Shown: positions 15,602-25,170, counted from the first letter of the stretch. The stretch is 29,127 nt of DNA from Bacteroidota bacterium (GCA_023425865.1 JAFABV010000014.1:1-29127); one strand, 5' to 3'. The notes: generated by a model not told the origin, from the sequence alone. Made by a program: numbers and translations.

Positions 15602-18600
15602 ATGAACACAGGATTGTACAACAGTGCCTACGAGCATGATGCGTGCGGTGTAGGTATGGTAGTCAACATTCACGGCAACAAGAGCCACGAGCTGGTTGAC
15701 AACGCCTTGAAGGTACTCGAGAACATGCGCCACCGTGGTGCCGAGGGTGCCGACAACAAGACGGGCGACGGAGCAGGTATCATGCTCCAGATACCCCATG
15801 AGTTTATTCTCTTGCAGGGCATCCCCGTGCCCGAGAAGGGCAAATACGGCACAGGACTCATCTTCCTGCCCAAAGAGGAGAAGCGCCAGCAGGAAATACT
15901 CTCGATCATGATCGAGGAGATCGAGCGCGAGGGCCTCCAGCTCATGCACCTGCGCACCGTACCCACCAACCCCGACTGTCTCGGCGAGGCCGCGCTGGGC
16001 ACCGAGCCCGCTATCAAGCAGGCCTTCATCACCGGCGTGACCGACGACAAGGTGCCCGTCTTCGAGCGTGTGCTCTACCTCATCCGCAAGAGAATCGAGC
16101 GCCGCGTTCACGACAAAGACTTCTATATCTGCTCGCTCTCGAGCAAGAGCATCGTCTACAAGGGCATGCTCACCAGCCTGCAGGTGCGCCAGTATTTCCC
16201 CGACCTCACCAACACCTATTTCACCAGCGGCCTGGCCTTGGTGCACAGCCGCTTCTCCACCAACACCTTCCCCACGTGGAGTCTGGCACAGCCTTTCCGC
16301 CTGCTGGCCCACAATGGAGAGATCAACACCATCCGTGGCAACCGCGGGTGGATGCAGGCCCGCGAGAGCGTGCTGTCGAGCGAGGCCTTGGGCGACGTGC
16401 AGGACATTTCGCCCATCGTGCAGCCCAATATGAGCGACTCGGCTTCGTTAGACAACGTCTTCGAGTTCTTTGTCATGAGCGGACTGTCGCTGCCTCATGC
16501 CATGGCGGTGATGGTGCCCGAGAGTTTCAACGACAAGAACCCCATTTCCGAAGACCTCAAGGCCTTCTACGAGTACCACTCCATCCTGATGGAGCCTTGG
16601 GACGGTCCGGCTGCCCTGCTCTTCAGCGACGGCCGCTATGCCGGTGGCATGCTCGACCGCAACGGTCTGCGCCCCGCCCGCTATACCATCACCAAGAACG
16701 ACATGATGGTGGTGGCCTCAGAGGTGGGCGTCATGGACTTCGACCCCTCGGAGATAGCTGAGAAGGGCCGCCTGCAGCCGGGCAAGATCCTGCTCATCGA
16801 CACCCAGGAAGGCCGTATCTACTACGACGGCGAAATCAAGGAACGCCTGGCCACCGAGCATCCCTACCGCCAGTGGCTCAACACCAACCGCATACAGTTA
16901 GAGAAGGTACACAGCGGCCGAAAGGTGGAGAACAGCGTGCCCGACCTCACCCGCAAGGAGGTGGAGTTTGGCTTTGAGCAAGAAGACATCGACTCTACCA
17001 TCATCCCCATGGCCACCAACGGCCAGGAGCCCACGGCCTCCATGGGCAACGACACGCCGCTGGCCGTGCTCAGCGACCGTCCGCAAATCTTCTTCAACTA
17101 TTTCCGCCAGCAGTTCGCGCAGGTCACCAACCCCGCCATCGACTCCATCCGCGAGAACCTCGTCATGAGCCTCTCAGAGTATATCGGAAGGGTGGGCACC
17201 GGCATCCTCAACCCCGACGAGACCAACTGCAAGATGGTGCGCTTGCCGCATCCCATCCTCACCAACACGCAGCTCGACATCCTGTGCAACATCCGCTATA
17301 AGGGTTTCAACACCCGCAAGCTCAAGCTCAGCTTCACCCCTGCCGACGAACAGCCGGGCGAAGCCCTGCGCTCGGCCCTCGACAGCCTCTGCCAGGAGGT
17401 GGCCCGCAGCGTGGACGAAGGTTACAACTACATCATACTCTCAGACCGCGACCTCGCCCCCGCCGACGTGCCCATCCCCTCGCTGCTGGCTGTGAGTGCC
17501 GTACACCATTACCTCATCAGCGTGGGCAAGCGCGTGCAGACCGCCCTCATCGTCGAGAGTGGCGAGATACGCGAGGTGATGCACGCCGCCCTGCTGCTGG
17601 GCTACGGCGCCTCTGCCCTCTGCCCCTACCTCACCTATGCCGTTCTCGACGACCTGGTGAAGCGCCACAAGATACAGGAAGACTATGCCACGGCTGAGGC
17701 CAACTACATCAAGGCCGTGAAGAAAGGCCTCTATAAGATCATGGCCAAGATGGGCATCTCTACCATCCGCTCTTACCGCGGGGCCAAGATCTTCGAGTCT
17801 ATCGGCCTCTCGGAGTCGCTGCTCAAGACCTATTTCGGCACCGACATCAGCACCATCGGAGGCATCGGCCTCGACAAGATTGCCGCCGACGCCGTCTCTC
17901 GCAAGACCGCCGTAGCCAAGGCCGACCCCGACATGCTCGAGAACACCGGACTGTTTCATTGGCGCAAGGACGGCATCCAGCATGCCTGGAACCCCGAGAC
18001 CATCGCCACGCTGCAGCTCGCCACGCGCAACGGCAGCTACGAGCAGTTCAAGCGCTACACCCAGATGGCCGACGACAAGGAGCAGCCCATCTTCATCCGC
18101 GACTTCTTCGGGTTCAAGAAGAACCCCATCAGCATCGACAAGGTGGAGCCCGTGGAGGAGATTGTCAAGCACTTTGTCACCGGCGCCATGTCGTTCGGCG
18201 CACTGAGCAAGGAGGCCCACGAGGCCATGGCCCTGGCCATGAACAAGCTCGGCGCACGCTCCAACACCGGTGAGGGTGGCGAGGGCGACGACCGTTTCTA
18301 TGGCTCGCACGACGGCATATCGCTCAACAGCAAGACCAAGCAGGTGGCCTCTGGCCGCTTTGGTGTCACCACCGACTATCTGGTCAACGCCGAAGAGATA
18401 CAAATCAAGGTGGCGCAGGGAGCCAAGCCCGGTGAGGGCGGACAGCTGCCCGGCTTCAAGGTCAACGAGGTGATTGCCCGTACGCGTCACTCCATTCCCG
18501 GCATTTCGCTCATTTCGCCTCCCCCCCACCACGACATCTACAGCATCGAAGACCTGGCACAGCTCATCTTCGACCTCAAGAACGTCAACCCCACGGCCGC

Positions 18601-20098
18601 CATCAGCGTGAAGCTCGTGGCCGAGAGTGGCGTAGGAACCATTGCCGCCGGTGTGGCCAAGGCCAAGGCCGACCTCATCATCATATCGGGCGCCGAGGGC
18701 GGCACGGGTGCCAGTCCGGCATCAAGCATGCGCTTCGCGGGTATCTCACCCGAGATAGGACTGGCCGAGACCCAGCAGACCCTTGTGAAAAACGGACTGC
18801 GCGGACAGGTGCGCCTGCAGGTTGACGGACAGGTGAAGACCGGGCGCGACATCATACTCATGGCCCTGCTGGGCGCCGAGGAGTTCTCGTTCGGTACGTC
18901 GGCCCTCATCGTGCTGGGCTGCGTCATGATGCGCAAGTGCAACCTCAACACCTGTCCCATGGGTGTGGCCACGCAAGACCCTAACCTGCGCGCGCATTTC
19001 AAGGGCCATTACAGCTATCTGGTCAACTTCTTTACCTTCCTGGCGCAGGAAGTGCGTGAGTATCTGGCCGAGATGGGATTCACCTCGCTGGCCGACATCG
19101 TGGGGCGCACCGACCTCATCGAGCAGCTGCCCGACAAGCCCGGAAGCGTTACCGCCACAGAGCGGGGCCTCGACTTCAGCAGGCTGCTCCACCGCGAAGA
19201 CACCAACGGTGCCATCCGCCACATGGGCGACCTGAAGCTCGACCTGAGCGACGTGCTCGACCAGCGCATCCTCAAGGCGGCCAAAGACACCATCATGCAT
19301 GGGGGAGAGCTCGACCTCGACTTTGCCATACGCAATACCGACCGTGCCGCAGGCACCATGCTCAGCGGATTTATCACCAAGCAGGTGTCGTTGGCCAAGC
19401 AGCGTGGCGAGGAGTATACGCTGCCCTCACTCAACATCAAGTTCAAGGGCTCGGCAGGGCAGAGCTTTGGCGCGTTCCTTGTGAGTGGTGTCGACTTCAA
19501 GCTCGAGGGCGAGACCAACGACTACTTCGCCAAGGGGCTCTCAGGCGGCCGCATCTCCATCCTGCCGCCCATCCGCTCTAACTTCGCCGCCGAGGATAAC
19601 ATGATAGCCGGTAACACCGGTCTCTATGGCGCCACCTCGGGCGAGCTCTACATCAACGGTAAAGTGGGCGAACGCTTTGGTGTGCGCAACTCGGGAGCCA
19701 TTGCCGTCATCGAGGGTGCCGGCGACCACTGCTGTGAGTACATGACCGGCGGTCGGGTGGTGGTGCTCGGCGAGACGGGCCGCAACTTCGCGGCCGGTAT
19801 GAGTGGCGGCGTAGCCTACGTGTGGGACAAGAACCACAACTTCGACTACTTCTGCAACATGGATATGGTAGAGATCAATCTCGTGGAGGAGAGCACCTAC
19901 CGCAAGGAGCTGCACGAACTCATACGCCAGCACTGGCTCTACACCGGCTCGAAGCTGGCACGCACCATGCTCGACGACTGGAACCGCTACGTGGAAGACT
20001 TTATCCAGGTGGTGCCCATCGAATACAAGCGCGTGCTGCAGGAAGAGCAGGTGAAGAAACTGCAACAGAAGATTCTGGAGATGCAGCGCGACTATTGA
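15602..20098 (+). CDS. gltB: glutamate synthase large (alpha) subunit
   Basis: With GltD it transfers the amide of glutamine to 2-oxoglutarate, giving two glutamates. The 1498-aa protein starts with a 14-residue propeptide ending in EHDA, after which Cys15 (ACGVG) is the amidotransferase nucleophile released by processing. Then follow the glutamine amidotransferase domain (to about 400), the central domain, the FMN/2-oxoglutarate domain with MSFGALSKEAHEA and the 3Fe-4S cysteines Cys1107, Cys1113 and Cys1118, and the C-terminal GXGXG beta-helix (LSGGRISILPP, NTGLYGAT, GGRVVVLGETGRNFAAGMSGG). The ATG at 15602 fits the short propeptide; the in-frame upstream ATG at 15422 lies inside asnB. gltD follows after an unusually long 359-bp gap. 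Confidence 0.96.
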   Translation: MNTGLYNSAYEHDACGVGMVVNIHGNKSHELVDNALKVLENMRHRGAEGADNKTGDGAGIMLQIPHEFILLQGIPVPEKGKYGTGLIFLPKEEKRQQEILSIMIEEIEREGLQLMHLRTVPTNPDCLGEAALGTEPAIKQAFITGVTDDKVPVFERVLYLIRKRIERRVHDKDFYICSLSSKSIVYKGMLTSLQVRQYFPDLTNTYFTSGLALVHSRFSTNTFPTWSLAQPFRLLAHNGEINTIRGNRGWMQARESVLSSEALGDVQDISPIVQPNMSDSASLDNVFEFFVMSGLSLPHAMAVMVPESFNDKNPISEDLKAFYEYHSILMEPWDGPAALLFSDGRYAGGMLDRNGLRPARYTITKNDMMVVASEVGVMDFDPSEIAEKGRLQPGKILLIDTQEGRIYYDGEIKERLATEHPYRQWLNTNRIQLEKVHSGRKVENSVPDLTRKEVEFGFEQEDIDSTIIPMATNGQEPTASMGNDTPLAVLSDRPQIFFNYFRQQFAQVTNPAIDSIRENLVMSLSEYIGRVGTGILNPDETNCKMVRLPHPILTNTQLDILCNIRYKGFNTRKLKLSFTPADEQPGEALRSALDSLCQEVARSVDEGYNYIILSDRDLAPADVPIPSLLAVSAVHHYLISVGKRVQTALIVESGEIREVMHAALLLGYGASALCPYLTYAVLDDLVKRHKIQEDYATAEANYIKAVKKGLYKIMAKMGISTIRSYRGAKIFESIGLSESLLKTYFGTDISTIGGIGLDKIAADAVSRKTAVAKADPDMLENTGLFHWRKDGIQHAWNPETIATLQLATRNGSYEQFKRYTQMADDKEQPIFIRDFFGFKKNPISIDKVEPVEEIVKHFVTGAMSFGALSKEAHEAMALAMNKLGARSNTGEGGEGDDRFYGSHDGISLNSKTKQVASGRFGVTTDYLVNAEEIQIKVAQGAKPGEGGQLPGFKVNEVIARTRHSIPGISLISPPPHHDIYSIEDLAQLIFDLKNVNPTAAISVKLVAESGVGTIAAGVAKAKADLIIISGAEGGTGASPASSMRFAGISPEIGLAETQQTLVKNGLRGQVRLQVDGQVKTGRDIILMALLGAEEFSFGTSALIVLGCVMMRKCNLNTCPMGVATQDPNLRAHFKGHYSYLVNFFTFLAQEVREYLAEMGFTSLADIVGRTDLIEQLPDKPGSVTATERGLDFSRLLHREDTNGAIRHMGDLKLDLSDVLDQRILKAAKDTIMHGGELDLDFAIRNTDRAAGTMLSGFITKQVSLAKQRGEEYTLPSLNIKFKGSAGQSFGAFLVSGVDFKLEGETNDYFAKGLSGGRISILPPIRSNFAAEDNMIAGNTGLYGATSGELYINGKVGERFGVRNSGAIAVIEGAGDHCCEYMTGGRVVVLGETGRNFAAGMSGGVAYVWDKNHNFDYFCNMDMVEINLVEESTYRKELHELIRQHWLYTGSKLARTMLDDWNRYVEDFIQVVPIEYKRVLQEEQVKKLQQKILEMQRDY

Positions 20099-20104
20099 GC
20101 ACGT

Positions 20105-20146
20105 AGCCCCAAAGCCTTTCCGACGTGGCCTAAGGGCCTTTGGGCT
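20105..20146 (+). terminator. hairpin just after gltB
   Basis: AGCCC plus AAAG (20105-20114, with one bulged C) pair with CTTT plus GGGCT (20138-20146). It begins 6 bp after the gltB stop and has no U-tract, so partial termination or mRNA-end protection between gltB and gltD is possible. Confidence 0.4.
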
Positions 20147-20189
20147 GCTGTGGCAATGGCGTGGGGGGAACAATGGTTCGGGTACGACC

Positions 20190-20327
20190 ACCGGATGATT
20201 TAATATAAAACCATCGGATGATTTAATATAAAACCATAGGATGATTTAATATAAAACCATCGGATGATTTAATATAAAACCATCGGATACTTTTATATAG
20301 AACCATCTTATGATTCAATACAGAACC
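20190..20327 (+). repeat. 23-bp tandem repeat array, six units, between gltB and gltD
   Basis: Units lie at 20190, 20213, 20236, 20259, 20282 and 20305, each 23 bp and without spacers. The first four are almost identical (ATCGGATGATTT followed by AATATAAAACC); the last two are degenerate and carry TTTTATATAGAACC and TTCAATACAGAACC. The array is the same family as 166-257 but in the opposite orientation, agreeing at about 20 of 23 positions after reverse complementing. It splits what is normally a tight gltB-gltD pair. No clear promoter box is seen between it and the gltD start. Confidence 0.9.
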
Positions 20328-20457
20328 ATTCGCCCCTCTCCACGCTTTCGGGTCGCGACAGAGTCGTCAAGACCGCGTCAGAGCAGCCTGCACAGCGCCG
20401 GAAAGGCATCAGCAAGCAAAAATAAAAAGTAATTAACACAGTAAAGAAAACAACATT

Positions 20458-21801
20458 ATGGGAAATCCAAGAGCATTTCTGAATACCCCGCGAAAGGAAG
20501 CTGGATACAGACCAATCAATGATAGAATCCACGACTTTGGTGAAGTGGAGCAGACCCTCAATAGCAACGACCGGCGTACGCAGGCTGCCCGCTGCATGGA
20601 CTGTGGCGTGCCCTTCTGCCACTGGGCCTGCCCGCTGGGCAATAAACCGCCCGAATGGAACGACGCCCTCTACAAGGGCGACTGGGAGCAGGCCTACCGC
20701 CTGCTCAACAGCACCAACCCCTTCCCCGAGTTTACAGGCCGTATTTGCCCCGCGCTCTGCGAGAAGTCGTGTGTGCTCAACCTCATGGACCATGAGCCTA
20801 CTACCATTCGCGAGAACGAGGCCGCCATTGCCGAGCATGCCTTCCTCGAAGACTTTGTGAAGCCGGTGATACCTGTGCGCAATGGCAAGACGGTGGCAGT
20901 GGTGGGTGCCGGGCCCGCCGGAATGGGTGCCGCGCATGCCCTCAACCGTAAGGGCTACAGCGTGACGGTGTTCGAGGCCAACGAGGCTGCCGGCGGTCTG
21001 CTGCGCTACGGCATACCCAATTTCAAGCTCAACAAGGCCGTCATCGACCGTCGCCTGCAGGTGATGGAGGCAGAGGGCATCGTCTTTAAGTACGGCGTGT
21101 ACGTAGACCTGAACAAGTTGCCCGAGGGATTTGATGCCGTGGTGATATGCACAGGCACGCCCGAGGCCCGCGACCTGAAGATTCCCGGACGTGAGCTCAA
21201 GGGTATCTATTTTGCCTTAGACATGCTGGCACAGCAAAACCGTGTGCTGGCAGGCATGGAGTTTAAGAAAGACGAGCTGGTGAACGCCCACGGCAAAAAC
21301 GTGCTCGTCATAGGTGGCGGTGACACAGGTTCTGACTGTATCGGTACGTCGCACCGTCAGGGGGCCAAGAGCGTGACGCAGATTGAGATCATGCCGCAGC
21401 CCATCGACGCTCCCGAAGACCCTGCCAACCCCTGGCCGGCATGGCCCCGCACGCTGAAGACCACGTCGAGCCATGAGGAGGGATGCGTGCGCCGCTGGAA
21501 CGTCAACTCGTTAGAGTTCTTGGGCAAAGACGGACAGCTCACCGGCGTGAAGGTGCAGGAAATCACTTGGAAGCCCAACCCCGAGGGCGGCCGACCCATC
21601 ATGGAGCCCGTGGGCAAGCCCGAGGTCATCAAGGCCGAGATGGTGTTGCTGGCCATGGGATTCATCAAGCCCCAGCAGCCCAAGTTCCCCGAGCATGTGT
21701 TTGTGGCCGGCGACGCCGCGCAAGGTGCGTCGCTTGTGGTGCGCGCCATTGCCGACGGACTGAAGGTGGCCGACAAGGTAGACAAATTTCTGACTGCTTA
21801 A
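20458..21801 (+). CDS. gltD: glutamate synthase small (beta) subunit
   Basis: An FAD-dependent NAD(P)H oxidoreductase that feeds electrons to GltB. The N-terminal ferredoxin-like domain has cysteines at 46, 49, 54 and 58 (RCMDCGVPFCHWAC) and a second set in GRICPALCEKSC, for two 4Fe-4S clusters. The FAD fold shows VVGAGPAG and the NAD(P) fold VIGGGDTGSD; the end has VFVAGDAAQGASLVVRAIADG. At 447 aa it is shorter than many GltD proteins: the segment between LLAMGF and VFVAGD is very compact (IKPQQPKFPEH), lacking roughly 25-30 residues I would expect. All motifs are present, so I take it as functional. Strong terminator 46 bp downstream. Confidence 0.94.
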   Translation: MGNPRAFLNTPRKEAGYRPINDRIHDFGEVEQTLNSNDRRTQAARCMDCGVPFCHWACPLGNKPPEWNDALYKGDWEQAYRLLNSTNPFPEFTGRICPALCEKSCVLNLMDHEPTTIRENEAAIAEHAFLEDFVKPVIPVRNGKTVAVVGAGPAGMGAAHALNRKGYSVTVFEANEAAGGLLRYGIPNFKLNKAVIDRRLQVMEAEGIVFKYGVYVDLNKLPEGFDAVVICTGTPEARDLKIPGRELKGIYFALDMLAQQNRVLAGMEFKKDELVNAHGKNVLVIGGGDTGSDCIGTSHRQGAKSVTQIEIMPQPIDAPEDPANPWPAWPRTLKTTSSHEEGCVRRWNVNSLEFLGKDGQLTGVKVQEITWKPNPEGGRPIMEPVGKPEVIKAEMVLLAMGFIKPQQPKFPEHVFVAGDAAQGASLVVRAIADGLKVADKVDKFLTA

Positions 21802-21847
21802 TCATACTAACCTTTTGACCTTCAGGCCTTGTGCCTGATAGGCTTTG

Positions 21848-21883
21848 CTCCCATCTCGCAGGTATGCGTGGTGGGAGTTTTTT
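21848..21883 (+). terminator. intrinsic terminator of gltD
   Basis: A 13-position stem (21848-21860 with 21865-21877) with one T-T mismatch and a GGTA loop is followed by six T (21878-21883). It is a textbook rho-independent terminator, and the intron remnant starts at 21885, 7 nt after the stem. Confidence 0.9.
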
Positions 21884-21884
21884 C

Positions 21885-22320
21885 GTGTGTCGGGCATGAC
21901 ACAACCCTAACTGGTTCAACTCCAGTCGCAGGTATTTACCGCCAAGCGAAGCGAAAGGCAAGTCGTTGTCAGTAATGTCAAGGATGAAGGAAGCCACGTA
22001 GCGAGACCGCCGGGCCTACGGACAGAAACTTGGTAGAAGGCTAAATGGGCATGGGAAAGAGTGCGAAACAAGTTGAAGCCCGAATGGTAAACGTACTCCC
22101 CAAAGCAGTAAACCAAGAGGTTGTGGCGTCATAAGGTCAGTGCCTTACCCCGAGAGGCCCACCCAGCGTGTAGACACGTGCGAGAAAAAGCTCATGGGTG
22201 GGAGTCAGCTGAGCTCATAGTAGGTGCGTCACCGTCACCGAAGGGGGTAATGTATATATAGTGCCAATCGCTGTAAGCAATGCATCGGGAGTCAGAAAGC
22301 GAGATAAGGGCGGGGGCTTG
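21885..22320 (+). mobile_element. 3'-truncated group IIC-like intron remnant
   Basis: The sequence begins GTGTGTCGGGCATGACAC, the GUGYG 5' end of bacterial group II introns in the form seen in class C. It continues with domain I-like segments (AAGGATGAAGGAAGC, ACAGAAACTTGG), a strong stem CCCACCCA (22158-22165) with TGGGTGGG (22195-22202) and GTCAGCTGAGCTCATAGTAG, which recalls the domain III region of class C introns. It lies directly behind a terminator, the known class C target. I find no reverse-transcriptase ORF and no domain V or VI, so the 3' part is gone. The first 164 bp match 28806-28969 without gaps and with about nine differences. The right boundary is approximate. Confidence 0.8.
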
Positions 22321-22341
22321 GTCAACTTTTGCCGTGTTTTT

Positions 22342-22372
22342 TTTGTGCTGTCAAGCTAAATTACTAACTTTG
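22342..22372 (+). promoter_or_regulatory. promoter of the methyltransferase-helicase-nuclease operon
   Basis: TTTG (22342-22345), then exactly 19 bp, then TAACTTTG (22365-22372): a full two-box Bacteroidetes promoter 47 bp before the methyltransferase start codon. It lies just right of the intron remnant, so the operon has its own promoter independent of gltD. Confidence 0.8.
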
Positions 22373-22419
22373 GGTGATTAAACCTACCCTTCGTTATCAA
22401 CAATACATCTGGTTTACCC

Positions 22420-25170
22420 ATGGCAAGAAAACTGCAATTAGGATATCAAGAGATAGAGCGTCGGCTCGAGGCGATAAAAGACCATCGCCATCCGGCCGAG
22501 CGCATCGGCCACCACATCCTCTACGCCTTCGGGCGCAGCGAGCGCGACCTCGCCCGCTATGACGAGGGCAAGGGCGTCGTCAACGCGTTCGACGGACTGC
22601 TCATCAAGGGAGACTTCTGTTTTTGTGCGGCCGCCACGGCGCGGCTCTCTGCCGAGATGGAACGGCTCAAGGCCGACCCGCTGGTTATCCAGGCGGCACC
22701 TAAGATCATCGCCGTGAGCGACGGCATCACCGTGCTGGCCTACGACCTGCGCGAGCACGACACCTACGAGAATCCCGTCGACCGCATGTATTGCGACTTC
22801 GCCTTTTTCTATCCGCTGATGAATGTGGAGCGTGCCCACTATGTCGAGGAGAGCCCTGCCGACATCCGCGCAGCCGAGAAGCTGGCACGCCTGCACGACG
22901 AGCTGCGTGCCTACAACGAGTTTGATAGCGAGCGCGACCTCCACGACCTCAACATCTTCATCACCCGACTGCTCTTCTGCTTCTTCGCCGAAGACACCGG
23001 CATCTTCGCCCCCAACCTCTTCAGCGACTCCATCGCACGGTTTACGAAACCCGACGGCTCCGACCTGGCCCGGTATCTCGACCAGTCGTTCAACATCATG
23101 GACGTGCAGCTGCGCGCCGACACCACACCCCGCATCATCACCCAGTTTCCCTATGTCAACGGCGGACTATTCTCCAAGCACATCTCGATACCTCGCATGG
23201 GGGCCAAGGCACGCCGCATCATCCTCGAATGTGGCGACCTCGACTGGAAAGACATCAATCCCGACATCTTCGGCTCGATGATCCAGGCCGTGGTCAATCC
23301 CGACGTGCGCGCCAAGGAGGGTATGCACTATACCAGCGTGCCCAACATCATGAAGGTCATCAACCCGCTCTTCATGGACAGCCTGCGGGCCGAATATGAG
23401 CGCCTGCTCGCCCTCTACCGGCGTGAGAAGGAACTCCTCGACATGAGTGCCATCAGCTCGCGCGACTTCTTCGACCACTGCCGTCCCATCGTCAAGGGCT
23501 GCCATGAGCTGCGCCTGCGCATGAGCCGCATGAAATTTTTCGACCCCGCCTGCGGCAGCGGCAATTTCCTCATTATCACCTACAAGACGTTGCGCCTCCT
23601 CGAGATGGACATCATCAGGCTGCAGGAGCAGTGCCGCAACGACAGAGTAATGGATTTCGGCAACCGCACTGACATCACCCTCGACCAGTTCTATGGCATC
23701 GAGCTCCTCGACTTCCCCCACGAGGTGGCCATGCTCTCGCTGTGGCTCGCCCAGCATCAGATGGACAACAAGTTCAACTCCACCTTCGGAGCCCACACCC
23801 AGCCTCTGCCCCTCCACAACATCACCCAGATACGCTGTGGCAATGCCTGCCGCGTCAACTGGGATGAGGTCTGTCCCCATGCGCCCGAAGACGAAGTCTA
23901 TGTCTTCGGAAATCCGCCGTACTTGGGAGCCAGACTTCAAGACCAAGAACAGAAAGATGATATGGAGTGTGCCATGGGGAGCACTGTCTCTCACAATAAC
24001 CTCGATTATATCTCGACCTGGTTCTATTTAGGCGCACAATATATTAAAGGAACGAATGCGCAGTTTGCCTTTGTGACTACCAATTCCATCTGTCAGGGAG
24101 AGCAGGTGGAGCCGCTTTGGGGGTATATCCTGCAACAAAACTTAGAGATAAGTTTCGCATATAGCTCTTTCAAATGGACCAACAATGCCAGACATAACGC
24201 AGGTGTTACTTGTACCATAGTGGGAGTTCGAAATATCAATGGTCAGCCTAAATATCTTTTCTCTGAGTCACAAAGGAATGAAGTAAAGGACATCAACCCT
24301 TATTTGACAGGCGGTCGCAGTATGATTGTAGAAAAGCGAAGCCTGCCATTAAGCATTGAGATACCGCAACTGCGATTTGGAAGTATGCCTAATGACGATG
24401 GGCAACTGACTCTCGACGAATACGAGAAACAACAATTACTGTCGGATTCTCCAAAGGCAGAAAAGTTTATCAAATTATTCCTTGGTTCCCAAGAGTTCAT
24501 AAGAGGGGAAATGCGTTATTGTCTCTGGATAGAGGACGATCAGGTTGAAGAGGCCTTGCAGATACCACAAATTAGAGAAAGAGTTGAGAAATGCAAGGAG
24601 GCGAGAGCAAACAGCAAGCGAGAAACGACAAGACTATTAGCCCAATGGCCCTATAAGTTTGGAGAAATACGCTACGACAAAGGCCAGTGTATAATACTAC
24701 CAAGGGTTTCTTCTGAAAGACGGCTATATATTCCCATAGATTATTTAAGTGCGGAAACTGTTGTTTCTGATTCTGCCTTTGCTCTTTACGATGCCCCCTT
24801 GTGGCTCTTCGGCGTCCTTACCTCTGCCATGCACATGGCTTGGGTTCGGACGGTGGGAGGGAAATTGGAGACTCGATATCGCTATTCTGCCGGCTTGTGT
24901 TACAACACTTTCCCTTTCCCCAAGCTGAGTGAGGCCAAGCGCTCAGAGATAGAGGAGGCGGCTACCACGGTGCTGCTCACCCGCGAGGAATATCCTGCGC
25001 AGACGCTTGCCGACCTCTACGACCCCGACGGCATGCCTCAAGACCTGCGCGAGGCCCACCAAAGGCTCGACGACCTCGTGGAGAGCTGCTATCCCGGCTA
25101 TCCCTTTGCCAGCGACGAGGCCCGCCTCGAGTGCCTCTTCCGGCTCTATGAGAAAATGACCCACGCATAG
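22420..25170 (+). CDS. MmeI-family N6-adenine DNA methyltransferase
   Basis: A 916-aa class I SAM-dependent methyltransferase that probably methylates adenine in host DNA. Layout follows the MmeI/type IIL family: N-terminal region (1-160), helical spacer (LHDLNIFITRLLFCFFAEDTGIFAP), methyltransferase core with DPACGSGNF (375-383) and the NPPY catalytic motif (498-501), target-recognition domain (about 505-790), and the C-terminal domain (YRYSAGLCYNTFPFPK, LADLYDPDGMP). MmeI itself has an N-terminal PD-(D/E)XK nuclease; here the matching stretch reads DGLLIKGDFCFC with no D...EXK, so cleavage probably comes from another protein. From about 23920 to 24780 GC falls to near 40% against 63-68% on either side, pointing to exchange of the recognition domain. 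First gene of a four-gene operon; the helicase gene follows after 44 bp. Confidence 0.88.
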   Translation: MARKLQLGYQEIERRLEAIKDHRHPAERIGHHILYAFGRSERDLARYDEGKGVVNAFDGLLIKGDFCFCAAATARLSAEMERLKADPLVIQAAPKIIAVSDGITVLAYDLREHDTYENPVDRMYCDFAFFYPLMNVERAHYVEESPADIRAAEKLARLHDELRAYNEFDSERDLHDLNIFITRLLFCFFAEDTGIFAPNLFSDSIARFTKPDGSDLARYLDQSFNIMDVQLRADTTPRIITQFPYVNGGLFSKHISIPRMGAKARRIILECGDLDWKDINPDIFGSMIQAVVNPDVRAKEGMHYTSVPNIMKVINPLFMDSLRAEYERLLALYRREKELLDMSAISSRDFFDHCRPIVKGCHELRLRMSRMKFFDPACGSGNFLIITYKTLRLLEMDIIRLQEQCRNDRVMDFGNRTDITLDQFYGIELLDFPHEVAMLSLWLAQHQMDNKFNSTFGAHTQPLPLHNITQIRCGNACRVNWDEVCPHAPEDEVYVFGNPPYLGARLQDQEQKDDMECAMGSTVSHNNLDYISTWFYLGAQYIKGTNAQFAFVTTNSICQGEQVEPLWGYILQQNLEISFAYSSFKWTNNARHNAGVTCTIVGVRNINGQPKYLFSESQRNEVKDINPYLTGGRSMIVEKRSLPLSIEIPQLRFGSMPNDDGQLTLDEYEKQQLLSDSPKAEKFIKLFLGSQEFIRGEMRYCLWIEDDQVEEALQIPQIRERVEKCKEARANSKRETTRLLAQWPYKFGEIRYDKGQCIILPRVSSERRLYIPIDYLSAETVVSDSAFALYDAPLWLFGVLTSAMHMAWVRTVGGKLETRYRYSAGLCYNTFPFPKLSEAKRSEIEEAATTVLLTREEYPAQTLADLYDPDGMPQDLREAHQRLDDLVESCYPGYPFASDEARLECLFRLYEKMTHA

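Noticed and set aside
17441..18532. 363-aa open frame antisense to gltB
   Set aside because: No domain is recognisable and gltB is fully conserved over this range.
20190..20327. CRISPR array
   Set aside because: Repeats are directly adjacent with no spacers and no cas genes are present.
22261..22362. Possible start of an intron-encoded protein in the left intron copy
   Set aside because: The open stretch starting with GTG at 22261 is only about 33 codons and shows no RT motif.
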